Shown here piece by piece: positions 48,119 to 61,081 of a DNA stretch of 64,000 nucleotides (its first letter is position 1; every line of letters starts with the position of its first letter). Under the pieces are notes generated by a model, which was not told where the DNA came from, did no database searches, and saw nothing but the letters and a program-made list of their open reading frames with translations. Both the position numbers and the translations under genes were made by a program. This DNA is from Xiphias gladius (lineage: Eukaryota > Chordata > Actinopteri > Istiophoriformes > Xiphiidae). The DNA lies in assembly GCF_016859285.1 (NCBI RefSeq), contig NC_053416.1:12367501-12431500 (forward strand). Reading direction: 5' to 3'.

Positions 48119-49049
48119 CTTTGGCCCCACCCTCCCCATCGCTGTCACACCCACACTCACACAAACACAGGCATATCCATTAACATGCCTAAATTAAATC
48201 TGCCTCAGTGAAAGTGCTACTTCTTCTTCTCAGCTTGGTCTTCAATCCCTCATGTGCAACCAAAAACCAGACTGAGAATATTCATGTACACATTTACTTT
48301 TTCTACATCAGTTGGTATCAGTGTGTGCAGTGATGGTTATACCGTGAGATTTACTGATCTAGTAAATAGCCAAGTAATTACAGGTGACGTTTGGTAATAA
48401 ACTAATCTCTTTACGAAAACTCTAAAGCATTTTTCTTCCTGCCAATGTTTCAGAATGACTGATAGCTTTATACAAAATCGCTTGGAGCAAATGTTCTCCA
48501 GGTGACACGACATCTTGGAAGAATTTCTACGACTTGTGACGACTCCAGCTGTGATTGCTCATAAGTTTTGAAGTATGCAGTAAGACATGTGCTGCAATGA
48601 GCTGTCTGTGCAAGTGTGAGTCATTATGAAACTAATGCATAACTGCTGAAAATTATTTTAATTTTGGTGTTTTTTTAGATGCCAACGTTGATAATTAGTT
48701 GAGACGTCAAATGGCAAAGACAGCCATGACAGGCAGTGTGAGCTGGCACTCTCTCACGACAGTGGCACTCGGGCCAGTGTTCAAATCTGACCAGCCTCCC
48801 GTTGTTTATTGTCTGGTTACGTGTTTGGCTCATCCTTCCATCTTGAGGGGTTTCATAGCAAATATTAATTAAACCAAGAATTCCGCGTATTATCCTTGGG
48901 GCATAAACAATCAATTTAATCAGAATCAGAATCAGAAAAACTTGGTCCACACAGGAGACTGCTTTCTTACAACTGCTCAACACGCAGTTAAGAAAGAGGA
49001 AGTAAAGCTCCTATAAATAGTAATAGTAATTAATACACAGTGAGCGAAC

Positions 49050-49300
49050 ATTCATTTGAGTAAAAGTAGAGAAGTGATTTCGGCAGAGCTAATTTAAACT
49101 ACTTCATGAACTTTGAGTAGTTTATAACCATGCATCATATTTTATGAACTAATCACGTGTGTGTTATCTAAAATCTGAATTCGTAAAGTAAATAAAGTCA
49201 GTAAAGTGCATTAGCAAAATTTGCCTCACAACTGTGGTGGAGTAGAAGTATAAAGTAGCATAGAATGGTAATACTCAAGTAAAGCAGTTTAATTTTACTC
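49050..49300. repeat. Dispersed fish repeat, ACTTTTACTT family, degraded
   Basis: GAGTAAAAGTAGAGAAGTG at the left and GTGGAGTAGAAGTATAAAGT with AATACTCAAGTAAAGCA at the right match the family seen at 39190-40045. Confidence 0.6.
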
Positions 49301-50439
49301 CCAATATCATACAGACGACCGGATAAGCATACACCTCTGTTCTTTCAAACTACATTAGCACTTTCCAAAACCAATCCTTGTGCTTGAACGAGCTAACTAG
49401 TAGCCTTGAGCTACCTAGTTTGTTTGTACAACAATCAAAACTGTGACAGTATCATGAAAACTAAAAAAAGTAAGGGGGACCAGCACACTTGTTTAACCGA
49501 CAGAATATTTTTTTTCTCATGGAGATGGCACGCCGTTTCTCAGTACCGAATTATGTAATTTCCTGTCAGAGCATGTCAAACAAAGGGCACACTCCCATTT
49601 GAAAAACACTGGTAGGAGAGTGTTTTGAGCTGGAGGGAATCAAGTGAAATCTCACATGCTAATTAAAGCCGAAAAATACAGCACTTCATATATATACAGC
49701 ACTCGGTCATATTATTGATGTTATTTTTCACACAAACGCAAATAACTCCATGAAGGGAAATTAATCACAATAAATAAAGAGCAAAAAAAAAAAACACTTC
49801 AACATTTATGGCGGGATCTTGTCATATCATTCAGACAATCATGAGCAGTGGGGTGGGGAAAAACATTCACGTGAGCCTCCTCGTCGTATCTCTGAGCGGC
49901 TGGTTCATTCATCTCAACGATATCATGAAGTGTTATGTACAACTATATCTCACGCTCATGAACTTGACACAGTTATGCTTTATTTATCCCCAAATGAAGT
50001 TATTATTCTCTCATTTCTTTCTTCAAATTTCCACCCTGCTAGAAGACAGTACCGATACAGGTTATCATAAACTTCCAGCGTTCAGGCAGCTTATCGGCCA
50101 TCAAACAAAGACAATTAGGCCAAATAAAATACTATACTATAAACTAAGGAAACTGAGCAGGAAAGGCCAAGATATCTCGACATTTAGTCTTGTCAAGCGC
50201 CAGTATCAATGGATTTTATGCTTCCCATAATGTACCTTAATAGAATCTTTTTTTGGGCTTAGTCCCTCTTTATCCAAGTTTGTGATTCAGGGATTCTGTA
50301 AAAAATGTATAGTCTCCAAGCCAAAGTTGACATACTCAAATGATGATACCTAAGCAATTTTTACAGACTTGACAAATCTCCTCTCTACAGAGCAACAGGA
50401 GACAAAATACAACTATTTTCACAGGTCTGCGTAGAACTC

Positions 50440-50700
50440 CCTGCGCGACCCCGCTCCATATAGCCACTATCCACCAAGTGCGGGACGGTCACACCGGACT
50501 ACGGGGTTCGCATCCACAGTCCCAACTGTGGTTAGGGTTAGGCAACAAAGGCACTTTAGTTCAAGTTAAGGAAAGTTGGTGGCTTTTGGTTAAATGTTAA
50601 TAAACATGTTGTGACTGAAGTCACTGTGGAATTTCCATAACCTTAACCAAGTGCTGCCTGTGCCTAGACATAGCCATAAAAGAAGTTAAATAATGCAATA
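50440..50700. repeat. Dispersed repeat with GGTTAGGG units
   Basis: GTGGTTAGGGTTAGGCAACA followed by AAAGTTGGTGGCTTTTGGTT. It is the inverse of the block type at 44390-44720. The class is unknown. Confidence 0.45.
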
Positions 50701-51829
50701 GTCACTGCATACTGCAAGATCCAATCTTTTGGCGAAAAACACATTAAACGCTTTTGTTAGTGAACATTTTACTGATAGGTTCAGTATCAACATTTTTTCT
50801 GTTTGCCAGATACGTTGATTAGCAAAATTATGTTAATAGAAATGTAATCCATTTCGCATAACACTTCCTTTAAAACGTTTTTGGTGTTGCAAATTAATTT
50901 GCATGATAATTAGTTGTATAAAAATAATTACTGTGATTAGTAAACTGACTCTGAGATGGGAAAGTGTCCCTTTGACATGTAAGCATTTTGCATGTGACTA
51001 TAAAGAACAGACTTTGGAACAATAAAGTAAAATAAAATTTAAAAAAATATTAATACAATTTACAAAATCAAAACATTTGACCCATCTCCAAAGACATGTT
51101 TGTTCTGTATTTAAAAAATAAACCTTGTTAAAGTAAAAAATTATGGTTGGAATCAATACCACTTTACTGTGGTGGAGACACTACTGATACACACACACAC
51201 ACACACGCAGACACATATTGACTTGCATGGCAGTTTCTTATGGCACATTAAGAACCCCAGAGTAAAAGGCAGAAGCTCTGCAATCGAACTTATAGGACAT
51301 TGGCAGCAGTGCTTGTGTGAAAGAAAGTAAAACTCAGGATTGCCTTTTATATAAATTTTATCACAAAAACTTTGTTAAATTTAATTTTGGATAAAGAATG
51401 TGGGATTTTACACAAGATTCCTAATTGTAGTACAGGTGTGGTGTATTTAATCGCAGTATAAACTTTTGAGTGGTATTAGTCAGTGTCACGAGAGAGAAAA
51501 AAAAACCTAGGGAAATACCACCTCGGCTTGATTGTAGCCATCTTGGTATGAAATTTTCAGGGGAAGTAACCTCGCTATTACAATTCTGTCATTTCACAAC
51601 TATTTGAAAAAAACAACTCCAAAGTGACTGACTGATCTTCAGTCCAAAGTGACTCAGTGTGTAGTGTTATTAAAATGAGCACAAGTCAAGAGAAATGTTT
51701 ATACATGCCAGTGGAAAGCACCAGAGATATCAACCTCCATTTCCTCTCTGCATCACCAACACACACACACACACGCATGCGCATACGCAGACATACAGAC
51801 ACAAACACACACACACTTACCACACACAA

Positions 51830-51990
51830 CCTTGAACTTAAAACCAAGTCTTAACCTTCAAACAGCCCTTTAAAGTTGAGAGGACCGGCCAAAATGTCCC
51901 CCATTTTCCCAAAAAGTCGGCACTCCATAAGGTGGATAACGCCGACTGGTCCTCACACAGATAGAAGTACAAGTTAACAAACACACATAA
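51830..51990. repeat. Dispersed repeat next to a CA array
   Basis: AACAGCCCTTTAAAGTTGAG, then GACCGGCCAAAATGTCCCC and ATAAGGTGGATAACGCC. This order is typical of a fish repeat that usually ends in a CA array, as it does here at 51758-51828. It is noncoding. Confidence 0.6.
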
Positions 51991-54900
51991 GTCCCCTCCC
52001 TGCCGGTTTCCTTCTACTGTCTTCTCTTGTGGCTTTTACGTGCTATGTGTGTTTGCAACTCTCATCTACAGCAGTAAGGGACAGATGTGAATTGTGGGTT
52101 TGGTGTCTATACCTCAGTGTATGGCGCTCCTGAGGCATCTGGGACACATGTCATGGTAGCCACCATATACTTTTCAACTTCTGATAGACAGATTTAAAGG
52201 ATAAGGCTCCTTGTCATAAACAAATCCCAGGAAAAGACCAAAATCAACAATCCTACAAAAAAAAAAAGCTGTCTATGTAGCCAAAGGCTGATATATCTTA
52301 TTCATCTGTTTCATAGATTTCCATTATTGTCCAAAAACTATTAAAAACACATCAGTTAGCGACACATTAGCATGAATACGGACACTATAATTTAAGTCAA
52401 ACCCAAATACACAGCGCTGCTACTGTAAATACTCAATAGTGAGTTCTATTTGCTAAGTGTGCGGCTGTTGTTGATAATAAGAAAAATATATATAACAACA
52501 CCAGTGCTTTCCTTTAACAAAGACGGGTAAAGAACTGAATTGCCCTTACTATATTACCTAATAATAGGATAACAGTCAGTGATGGACTGCACATCCAAAC
52601 AGCAGGAATAAACAGGTTAATTTTCATGCTGTAGCAGCTTAAATACACATATGATATAAATACACACAGTCAGAAAAAGTTCTTACAGTCACAGAACTTC
52701 ATTTTCATATGGTTTATAAAAAGATCTCCCTTTTAAATTCTACAGATCACAAAATTGCCAATGATACTAAACATTTTAAGCTAAATTTGGGGGGAAATGT
52801 CTATAAAATGCAACCCTGTACCTTAGCATTTATACCATTGATTAGTCATTTGTACACCCAAATATGTTGTGGTAAGAAACATAGTTGTTGCCTGGATAAT
52901 GTGGCCCAATATATCCAGATAGTTTTATATCTGGTAAATTGATGTAGCCTTAAAAAAAAGGGGGTCTTGGGTTTGAACTGTTCATTCAGTGTAAAAATCA
53001 CATAAATCCAATGAAGTGCTGGAATATTGATAACGAATGTATGTGTGATACTGTCAGACGGAGTGAGGATTTTTCCAAACTCCAATCTACTAAAAAGGGG
53101 AAAACTGTAAATGAAATTGATATTGCTTACAATAACACTTAGCTGCCACAGTAAGCTGGTATCAACAGGTGCCGAGCCAGACATATCCAACACATCGTCA
53201 GTCACCACCACTGTCGCTAGTTTTCTCCCTCCCCATGTTGTGTTGTTTTCTAAAGAGAGAAAATGACGGATAAGAGGCATTTTCCACTTCCTATTTCACT
53301 GACCTTTGTTTGCATGGCCGATTGTGATGCTGCTACTTTTGTTCTAACGCAAACTAAAAACAAAAAAAACCCCACATTCAGAAAACACATTCAGACAAAG
53401 TTAGTTGACGGTATCTTGGTTAAAGGTCAGATCTTTTATTGAAATCAGGGTTTTTGATGCGGCCCTGAACTTTTGCTGTATTTGTTGGGTTTCGCGCCAT
53501 GATCCTGAAGAAATTAAATCATTTTGTTGTTGTTAGACTTGGACTTGAACTTGAACTTCAGACATTGTAGTCCAGAATCAGTTGCTTTAGTGTGCGTGTT
53601 GTGCACATTAGTGTAGAATTGTAAAATGGGGAAATAAAACTTTTGAATGCTCAGCCATCAGCAAAACCTCTTGATTTAATCCGTACAAAAACCTGGACTT
53701 ATACATGTTTTCATATATTATATTTGTTATTTCATATAATTCCTTTAACTTTGAAATTAAACTGTACAGACAACATATTTTTAAAAGGCAGTAGGCATCG
53801 TCATTGTCATAGAGTCTGTAATTGTTGGTTGAAGAAGCAGGAAAAAATATTTAAACTAGAGAACACAGTGATATTATGCGTGTGTGTTCCCCCCCTTGTT
53901 CAAGTTTGTACCATAACCAGCACCTGTTGACCTCATCCAGTCTGAGTTTACTATACAGAAACCTCAACAGTTATTTATATTTTTATTTATATTTAACATT
54001 TACATCCAATATTTATATAACTATGGGTGAATTATTTTTAACTGGTCAGTATTGAGATATATTTTGCCTCAGTAACAGCTATAGCCTCAGAAATTGTTAA
54101 ATAATATTTTGCAGTAATTGTTTCATATTGTAAAAATTTTACAGGAATTTTACAGAGTGATTATTTCTCATGACAAAAATATATTATTTATAAAAGCTTT
54201 CTTTTATAACAGTGATTAAATAAATTCGACAAAACAATGAGAAATCCAGAAGTAATCTATTATTAATCTATTCCTAAAAGAAAAAGAAAATCAAAAACCT
54301 CTTAAGTTTTTATAAAAATCTACACATTTTGAGGGAATACTGATCAGTTTCCAGAACTTGATAATATGCAGCTATGATATATACAGCTTTTGTATTTGCC
54401 TTTATTTTCATTCCTCGTGATTTTAAAAGAAAGCAATTTTTTTGTATTTGGCGGTAATGCTCTGCCCAATTTTATATGCAGTCTCACGCAGATAGCTTAA
54501 TTTTGGGCAACAGGGATATTTCCACCAAACATCCTTCATCTTATAATGAAGCCCACTATTTACAGTATAATTTAATTGTATGAATCAGGCGCCAGTAAAA
54601 CATTTACTGGCTCCCACTGACATTAAAATGTAGGTAAAGAAAATAAGAATATGGAGTACAAGGGTAGTAACTACTGGGCAATTTAGAGGGAAGGTAAAAT
54701 AAATAATACTTATTGATATAGAGTACCTATAGGGTATAGTACTGGGAAACAAAGAGGCACTTGTCAATCATTTATGGAGTACAGCAATGAACTTATTGCA
54801 AAGCAGATTTAGCCCACCAGTTTATTTTCTTTGGCTTGACTACAGTGTAGGTACTGTTCCTTAGAGTAATGGATGAGGTGTAATAAAAACAAATGCTTTT

Positions 54901-56744
54901 GCCCTTTGCTCGTGGCAGTTTTTAGCTAGGGAAAGTAGCTCTAACAGAAAATCGGGTATCTAACAGACAAAAATTGCTATAGAGGCATCGTTTCTTAAAG
55001 AGGAGTATTACTGTGTAATTAAAAAAAGGGGAGAACAGTCAACACTTGATGTTACAGCTTGCACGTTTTTCTGGATTTTTTATGTCAGAGTTGTATTTCA
55101 CAGGTAGATCTTACGAAATTATTTTTTTATAGAGCCGCGACTCCATCTTTGACCTGTGTTTGTTTGTTACGAGGTTATAGAGTTTATTTTGGTTACTACC
55201 GGTGGTAATGTTGCTCCACGCAGCAACTAAATCCAACAATCATAAAATTTGCTCTCAAATTTGTGGAACATCCACTTAACTCCTTGTTTTGGTTAATTTA
55301 GATCAATACATGTCCAAAAATTCCAGGGTTTTCTTTCTGTGGGTTTTTTTTAATACTTCCTTGAAACCTCTTCAAACTTTTTTCTTTCTTGCTTTCTTTC
55401 TTTCTTTTTTTATTTTTATTTTGCCTGAGTAGCATATGGCACAATTCCTCCGATCTGACACATGAAAAAATGGGGCTGCTTTTTTGGTTTAATTGTTTTT
55501 CATAAAAAATTAAAGTGCACCATCCTGGGAGATGTGTACCACAAAATGTTGCAATATGAAAAGGCAGACATGTGTTTACTCTTAAATTATCTGTTCTCCT
55601 TTCTGATAGGGTAGCAGTCTGCAAAGGATCAAAAAAGTAGTCCTTGTGCCCTCCACCTCTAAGTCTGCAACAGAAGAAGGAAGAAGACAGCATGATGGAG
55701 GTCTGTCTGTAGAGGAACTGCGTCTGAAACACAGAAGGAGACAGACTGTGGGAATTGTGAATACATACATTCAGCATCAAAATATGGACATACTGTAGCG
55801 TAAAAAGGAGTCTGTAGTCAGTAAGTGTGACATTCACATCGGCTTTTTAATGGTTTTAGCAGTTTGCCCAGTCCAGAGTTTACCTGCCTGAGGAGATGAG
55901 CTCCTAAATGTCAATAAAAGTATATCATCATGATATATTGTTTTAATATTTAAGAAGAGTTAATACGAAATTTCATTGTAACACAGTGTATGTTCACTTG
56001 ACCGCTGCTGACCTGATATTTTTATGGGATTTGATCGTAGTATGAAAAAGCATGACACTGTAAACTGAACTAAAGGGGTTATACACGGGCATTTGTCATA
56101 TCAAATGTTTAACATACGGTAGCCCGGCTTCACCCACACCTCTGTTTGATGACTTCATGATTGATTTGCTGTTTGTTAGCTACGCGACAGAAGTATTTTA
56201 AATGTAAGATACTGTATGTTCACACAAGTGCAAACATCAAAGAAAGAAATCAAGCTATGTATAGCCACAATTTTTATTTTATAAGAATAAAATCTTGCTT
56301 TATGATAGAAGTTCAATAACATCTGACTAGGTCACAAAGGCTCTATAATAATAAATTATACATAATAAATGATAATAAATAATGAAGCGTGTTGTGTGTT
56401 GCTATTTTCCGTATGTGCGGGAGTGTCTGTGTGTCCATGCATCAGTCTATGAAACTGGTCAGACAGATTGTTATACTTTATAGCAGGTGGCTAACGGCAG
56501 TTATTTTTTCAGTTGTCTAAACACAAAGGATTGAGGAAAGGCTATTCAGGCTGCTAGGCTACATTCACTGGTTTTCGTTACGCCCGTTAAATCAGACGTA
56601 AAATCCATGTTTCATAAATAACAACAGTGGCATTGTGGAGCTTTTAAATTCTCAGTAGGCTTTTAAATTTTTGTTTCGCAAGCTTTTTGTACAGTCTTAA
56701 AGAAACAATCCACCACAGTATAATACTTTAGACTTATTGTTGTT

Positions 56745-56905
56745 TCCAATTGGTGGAAGAAGTAAAAAGTTGTAATACTACACTGTAAAAATACTCAATC
56801 TGTTGTCCCGCAATGAAAATTTTAAGTTATTAACTAAAAGTTCATAAGAATTTTTCAGAAGTATAAAAAGTAAAAATACCCCAGTGAGAATTATACTACT
56901 ATCAT
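56745..56905 (+). repeat. Dispersed fish repeat, ACTTTTACTT family
   Basis: GGTGGAAGAAGTAAAAAGTT and ACACTGTAAAAATACTCAAT match the 45752 copy. Confidence 0.7.
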
Positions 56906-57391
56906 AGCTGTTTTACAGTTGAGGTGACCTCAGTTTACGTTCTACAATGAAAAACTCACACATAATTGGTATTTTACAGTATTTTTAGATTCTGTATATT
57001 TAAATTTGACTAATTTTCGATCAATGAATGATTTAATAAATTATTCAAAATTTCTCCATTTGAATTTTACACTTTGAAAGAGTATTAAGTGTTGGATTAT
57101 CACTTTTATCAACAGAGAGAAAAAGAAGTGTGAGGAAAAGTCACTTCACCGAACAAAAACACAACTTTATTAATATGCAGAGAAATGTCTGAACACACTG
57201 AATATAATACAGCGTGTAAAATTACTCTACAGTGGACTGTGTTTTTCAACAGCAAAGAATAATTGGCATTAAGCCCTTTGTATTGCTAAATGTCACACTG
57301 GTTTAATTTATGTTTTATTTTTCTTTACTATTTAACCTTTATTTAATCAGATAATCACGTTGAGATCAAGAGCGTAAGCCGCTGGTATTAA

Positions 57392-57980
57392 TTACTGGGG
57401 AGGTGTGAGAGGTAGGCAGCTGTGGGGGCAAGGAGGGTGGGGATCTGTGTGGCTGGAGGAGGAGTCAGGGGCAGCCGTGGTACCTGTGATGAACGTGTTG
57501 AAGAACACTTTCCAGTCATTGGCTCTGTTCAGGTTTCCCTCAAAGTGACTGTTCCTAGCCTTGAAACCTGTGATCTTTTTCATAACAGACCACACATCTC
57601 TCACATTGCTTTGCTGGAGGTAGCTTCCTCCTGTAGTTATCTTTCTTTCCCACGGCCTCACTTTTAGTTCCTTCTGCACGCTCTTCAGTAGGCCTCTGTC
57701 CCTGTACCTGAAGGCTCTCTTCTTCCTGTTCAGCAGCTCCTTCATGTCCCAAGTGACCCAGGGCTTGTTGTCGGGGAAGCATCGAGGTGTTGATGTCATC
57801 TCCACAGAGTACGTTCCCGTCTGTGGCCTCCAAAAAAAGAAAACCCCTGCAGAGTGTCATTAGCTTCTTGTGACCACCCACTCACAGTTCTAGTGGTCAC
57901 GGGCTGCTGCATGATGATAGCTGTGTAGGTGGGACTGAGAAGCACCAGGTTTTTGTCTGAACCTGCCAAGGGAGGGGAAG
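57392..57980 (-). mobile_element. LINE ORF2 fragment (spacer between endonuclease and polymerase)
   Basis: The minus strand reads C-F-P-D-N-K-P-W-V-T-W-D-M-K-E-L-L-N-R-K-K-R-A-F, then N-V-R-D-V-W-S-V-M-K-K-I-T-G-F-K-A-R. This is the conserved stretch of fish L2/Rex-like LINEs between the endonuclease and reverse-transcriptase domains. Upstream pieces (to about 57980) continue in other frames, so it carries at least one frameshift. Neither catalytic domain is present, and the copy is inactive. Confidence 0.8.
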
Positions 57981-59165
57981 ATCAGTGGAAGTTTATGCAT
58001 GTTTTACGTTTGCATATAGGAATTCCAATCTTTTATTTTTATCACCTGACATACTGGTAAAAACATTGGTAGTGAGGCAGAAAGAGAAGTGTGGTTGAAG
58101 TCTCCTGAGAGTACCACGGAAGCACTCGGGTCTTGAGTTTGTAATTTACCCCGAAGGGTCCCGCTACAGCTCTTCTGTACCTACCCTGCGTTCATCACAT
58201 CTGTATTTGTGCTCGTTTTCTGAAAACTTACGAATATGGGCAAAACGGAGCAGCACCACCGGAAATTGTGGGGTCAGTGTAGCTAATGGTTAAAGCGAGA
58301 AATGACCATAGGACACCACGAAGAAATTTTACAAATGGCGGACGTTTTTGAGGAGAGGTTATGCGAGTTGGTCAACATGTAAATGGTGTTACTTCGCCCG
58401 GCCACAGAGACCAAAGGGTACATTATTACGACCTCCTCCACTGTAACTATGTTTTTGGTTGTCAGAATCATTTGACTCTGACCTGCCCACTGGTAGATGT
58501 ATTGCTTAAAATCCATGCCAACATAGCGTACACATGGAAGTACGTGGGCAGTGATGGTTGAATCGTTTGAAATGGACGTATCTGTTTTCGTACATAAAGG
58601 GGGCATAAATGAGCCTTTAGGGTGAGAAGGCCAAGCAAATATAGTGTTTGAAGATAATGAATTAAACACAAAAGTACAAAACACAACAATGTTAGCTGGG
58701 GTTACTGCAACAGGCTGCCACTAGAGTGCCGCCATCTTGAAACAAGGACGTTCAAGTCCTTAATAATTCAAAAATACATAAAAACTGAATCAAAAGCTTC
58801 TGCCTTTAATCTGAAAAATTAAATGAAATGTGTGGTTGCCTCTCAAAAGGCTTTACTTGCCTCATATGAAGTCACATGATATACTGTAAAGTGTATCTAC
58901 ATGTCCCACACAACACTTAACCCAAGCTTGTAAATTATTAGTTTGTTTGAACGGCATGAAAAGCCTTCAGCCTCTGGTTATCATCAAATTTTAATCTTTG
59001 AAAGTGGATTGACATGTCTAATAACATGACTTACAATCATCAGCAAACACCTGGGCAGCAGATCTGGGCGTAAATCCTCACACCCGTTGCCTTTCTTCAT
59101 GCTATTTATTGTTATTCGTGCTGAATTATGCCTATTGTGAGTAAAGTCAACATGCAGGATTACAG
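57981..59165. other. Spacer, nothing recognised
   Basis: Mixed-composition sequence between the LINE fragment and the Tc1-like element. A minus-strand 133-codon frame at 58283-58684 has no recognisable domain and no splice support. An old repeat is possible near 58180-58730. Confidence 0.4.
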
Positions 59166-59769
59166 TACACTCACCGAGCACTTTATTAGAAACACCTGTG
59201 CCCCTGCTTATTCTTGCAGTCATCAAATCATTCAATCGTGTGTCAGCGGAGCAGTGCATAAAAGCAGATTAAGGTCAGACGCTTCACATAATGTTCACAT
59301 CAAACATCAGAATGGGGAAAGAATGTGATCTCGGTGACTTTGACCATGGCATGATTGTTGGTGCCAGTCAGGCTGGTTTGAGTGTTTCTGAAACTGCTGA
59401 TCTCCTGGGATTTTCATACGCAACACGTCAAACCGTGAGGCAGATGGGCTACAACAGCAGAACACCACATCTAGTTCAACTCCTGTCAGCCAAGACCAGA
59501 TATCTGAGGCCGCAGTGGGAACAGGCTCACCAAAACTGACAGTTGAGGACTGGAAAAACCTGGGTTGTGGTAGAACGGGAGATTGGTAGCATGAATGTGC
59601 ATCTGACAAATCTGCGGAAATGATGTGATGCAATCATGTCAACATGGAGCAGAATCTCAAAGGAATGATTCCAACATCTTGTGGAATCCAGGCCATGAAG
59701 AACTGAGGCTGTTTTGAGACCCTACCCAGTATTAGTATGGTGTTCCTAATAAAGTGCTCGCTGAGTGTA
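59166..59769 (+). mobile_element. Tc1/mariner-like DNA transposon, internally deleted
   Basis: The left end TACACTCACCGAGCACTTTA and the right end (59740-59769, reverse TACACTCAGCGAGCACTTTA) are inverted copies of about 30 bp, each starting with the TA of a Tc1-type target. Inside, a + frame from 59312 begins M-G-K-E-C-D-L-G-D-F-D-H-G-M-I-V-G-A, the N-terminal DNA-binding part of a fish Tc1 transposase. It then jumps to R-Q-M-G-Y-N-S-R-T-P-H and later E-R-E-I-G-S-M-N-V. Most of the catalytic DDE region is gone. At 604 bp against about 1.2-1.6 kb for full elements, it cannot move itself. Confidence 0.88.
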
Positions 59770-60349
59770 TGTTGTGCAACGACACTATTTCCCCCAAATC
59801 TATGGGGATTATAAGGGAACAAGAAAAAATATGAATAAATTATGAAAGAACTTGCTTTATATCTATTTAATAATAAAACAAACACCACAGGTTAATCAGC
59901 AAAGGCCCATATACAGAACAATTTATATTCTTTTTAATTAGGTAATAACCTACTCTTTTGTGGCAAACCCTGTTTTAATTAGTAGTAATGGTTTCTTCTA
60001 AAAATTGGACAAAATGTTGAATACAGTTTAACCTGTATGCTACATTGTTAACAATAAAATATGAATGAGAGATATGTGATTTAAATGCTTTTTTGAGCTT
60101 TTTAAGACTCTGTTTTAGGATTTAATGATTATTAAAATAATCCTGTGCCGTATATTGTGCTGATCTGGACCAAGGTCATTTGACTTTTGCAATGAGACCT
60201 TTAATTTGCCTCTGAAGGAACATTTGCTGGTTGGGTCAGTGGTCAAAGTCATTCATTTCATTACAGCACAGCACTTAATGTCCTCCATCTCTGCACACAT
60301 AAACTTAAACCCCTTTGTGTTAATAATAAGGAGTCATATTCATCCACAT
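59770..60349. other. 3' flank of irf1, nothing recognised
   Basis: AT-rich sequence between the Tc1-like element and the predicted 3' end of irf1. No exon or named repeat was seen. Confidence 0.5.
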
Positions 60350-60364
60350 TTTTACAATAGATTT

Positions 60365-60370
60365 TTTATT
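60365..60370 (-). terminator. Polyadenylation signal of irf1
   Basis: AATAAA on the minus strand, about 710 bases after the irf1 stop codon, gives a 3' UTR of roughly 0.73 kb. Earlier weaker signals cannot be excluded. Confidence 0.45.
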
Positions 60371-61081
60371 TTATAAAAACACACAGAAAAAACAACTATT
60401 TACAAAAAGATAAGATTATGAAGTGGATCTTTTACCAGAAGTGGAGGGGTTTGATTGAGAAGATAGTTTGACAAAATGTCTTATTCACTAACCTTTTTAA
60501 CTAAAATTCACTTGTACATATAACGGAAAAAAAAGACTTTATGTGATAATTATTTGACGTATTATATTAACCGTCTGTCAAATGTTAAGTGCACTGAATG
60601 CGTGGCTATTTGCATTTTGAGGTTAAGTACTCGCTTCCTCATATGTATTCATAGCTGGGTATGATCATGTAAGTGCCCTGCCTGAGCAATAATAGGGCAG
60701 ATCTCTGTCCTATCATCCCACAAAACTTAACACCAGGCAAAAAAACAGACAAAAAAACAGACAAAAACATAGATAAAGGACAGCATGTCCTGTATCAGCA
60801 GTGCACTTCACATCTTTTCTTCATAAATTCACATAAAGGCAGAGCAATGAAGAAAACTGTCCAAACTGGTACTGAGTGTCAAACACACGGCGCCTGCTGG
60901 GCTGGGGGTTGGGGGATTGGAGGGGTGTAGCTTAACGTGCGGACATCACCTGTCACACACTGGAGGGATGATGATTCAACTGAGAAGATGGGAGAAGACA
61001 GTGGGCAGGAAGAGCTTTTTAAGTCCAAAGTTTCAAAGCATTGTAATGTCCTGTCCTGAGCCCCTCAGAGCTGGGGAGGGT

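Larger units (their letters stand above)
45181..51150. other. Spacer with microsatellites and repeat fragments, no gene recognised
   Basis: This stretch carries TG, CA, CT and TTTG arrays, three related short motifs (45267, 45475, 47999), dispersed repeats at 45752-46160 and 46755-47150, and a CTAACC-type repeat near 50450-50700. The longest frame (49808-50230, 140 codons on +) starts after an A-run, resembles no known family and has no splice support. I see no gene. Confidence 0.5.
51151..57390. other. AT-rich spacer, no gene recognised
   Basis: CA arrays lie at 51190-51217 and about 51758-51828, and a dispersed repeat at 51830-51990. Another ACTTTTACTT-family copy is at 56745-56905. Otherwise the DNA is AT-rich. 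The longest frame (179 codons, minus, 55298-55837) is low-complexity at its C-terminal end, includes a CTTT-rich tract and matches no family I know. Confidence 0.5.

Noticed and set aside
49808-50230. 140-codon + strand frame
   Set aside because: It follows an A-run, has no recognisable domain, splice context or conserved pattern, and lies in repeat-rich spacer.
55298-55837. 179-codon minus-strand frame
   Set aside because: The C-terminal part is a lysine-rich translation of a CTTT tract and the rest matches nothing. It is most likely chance.
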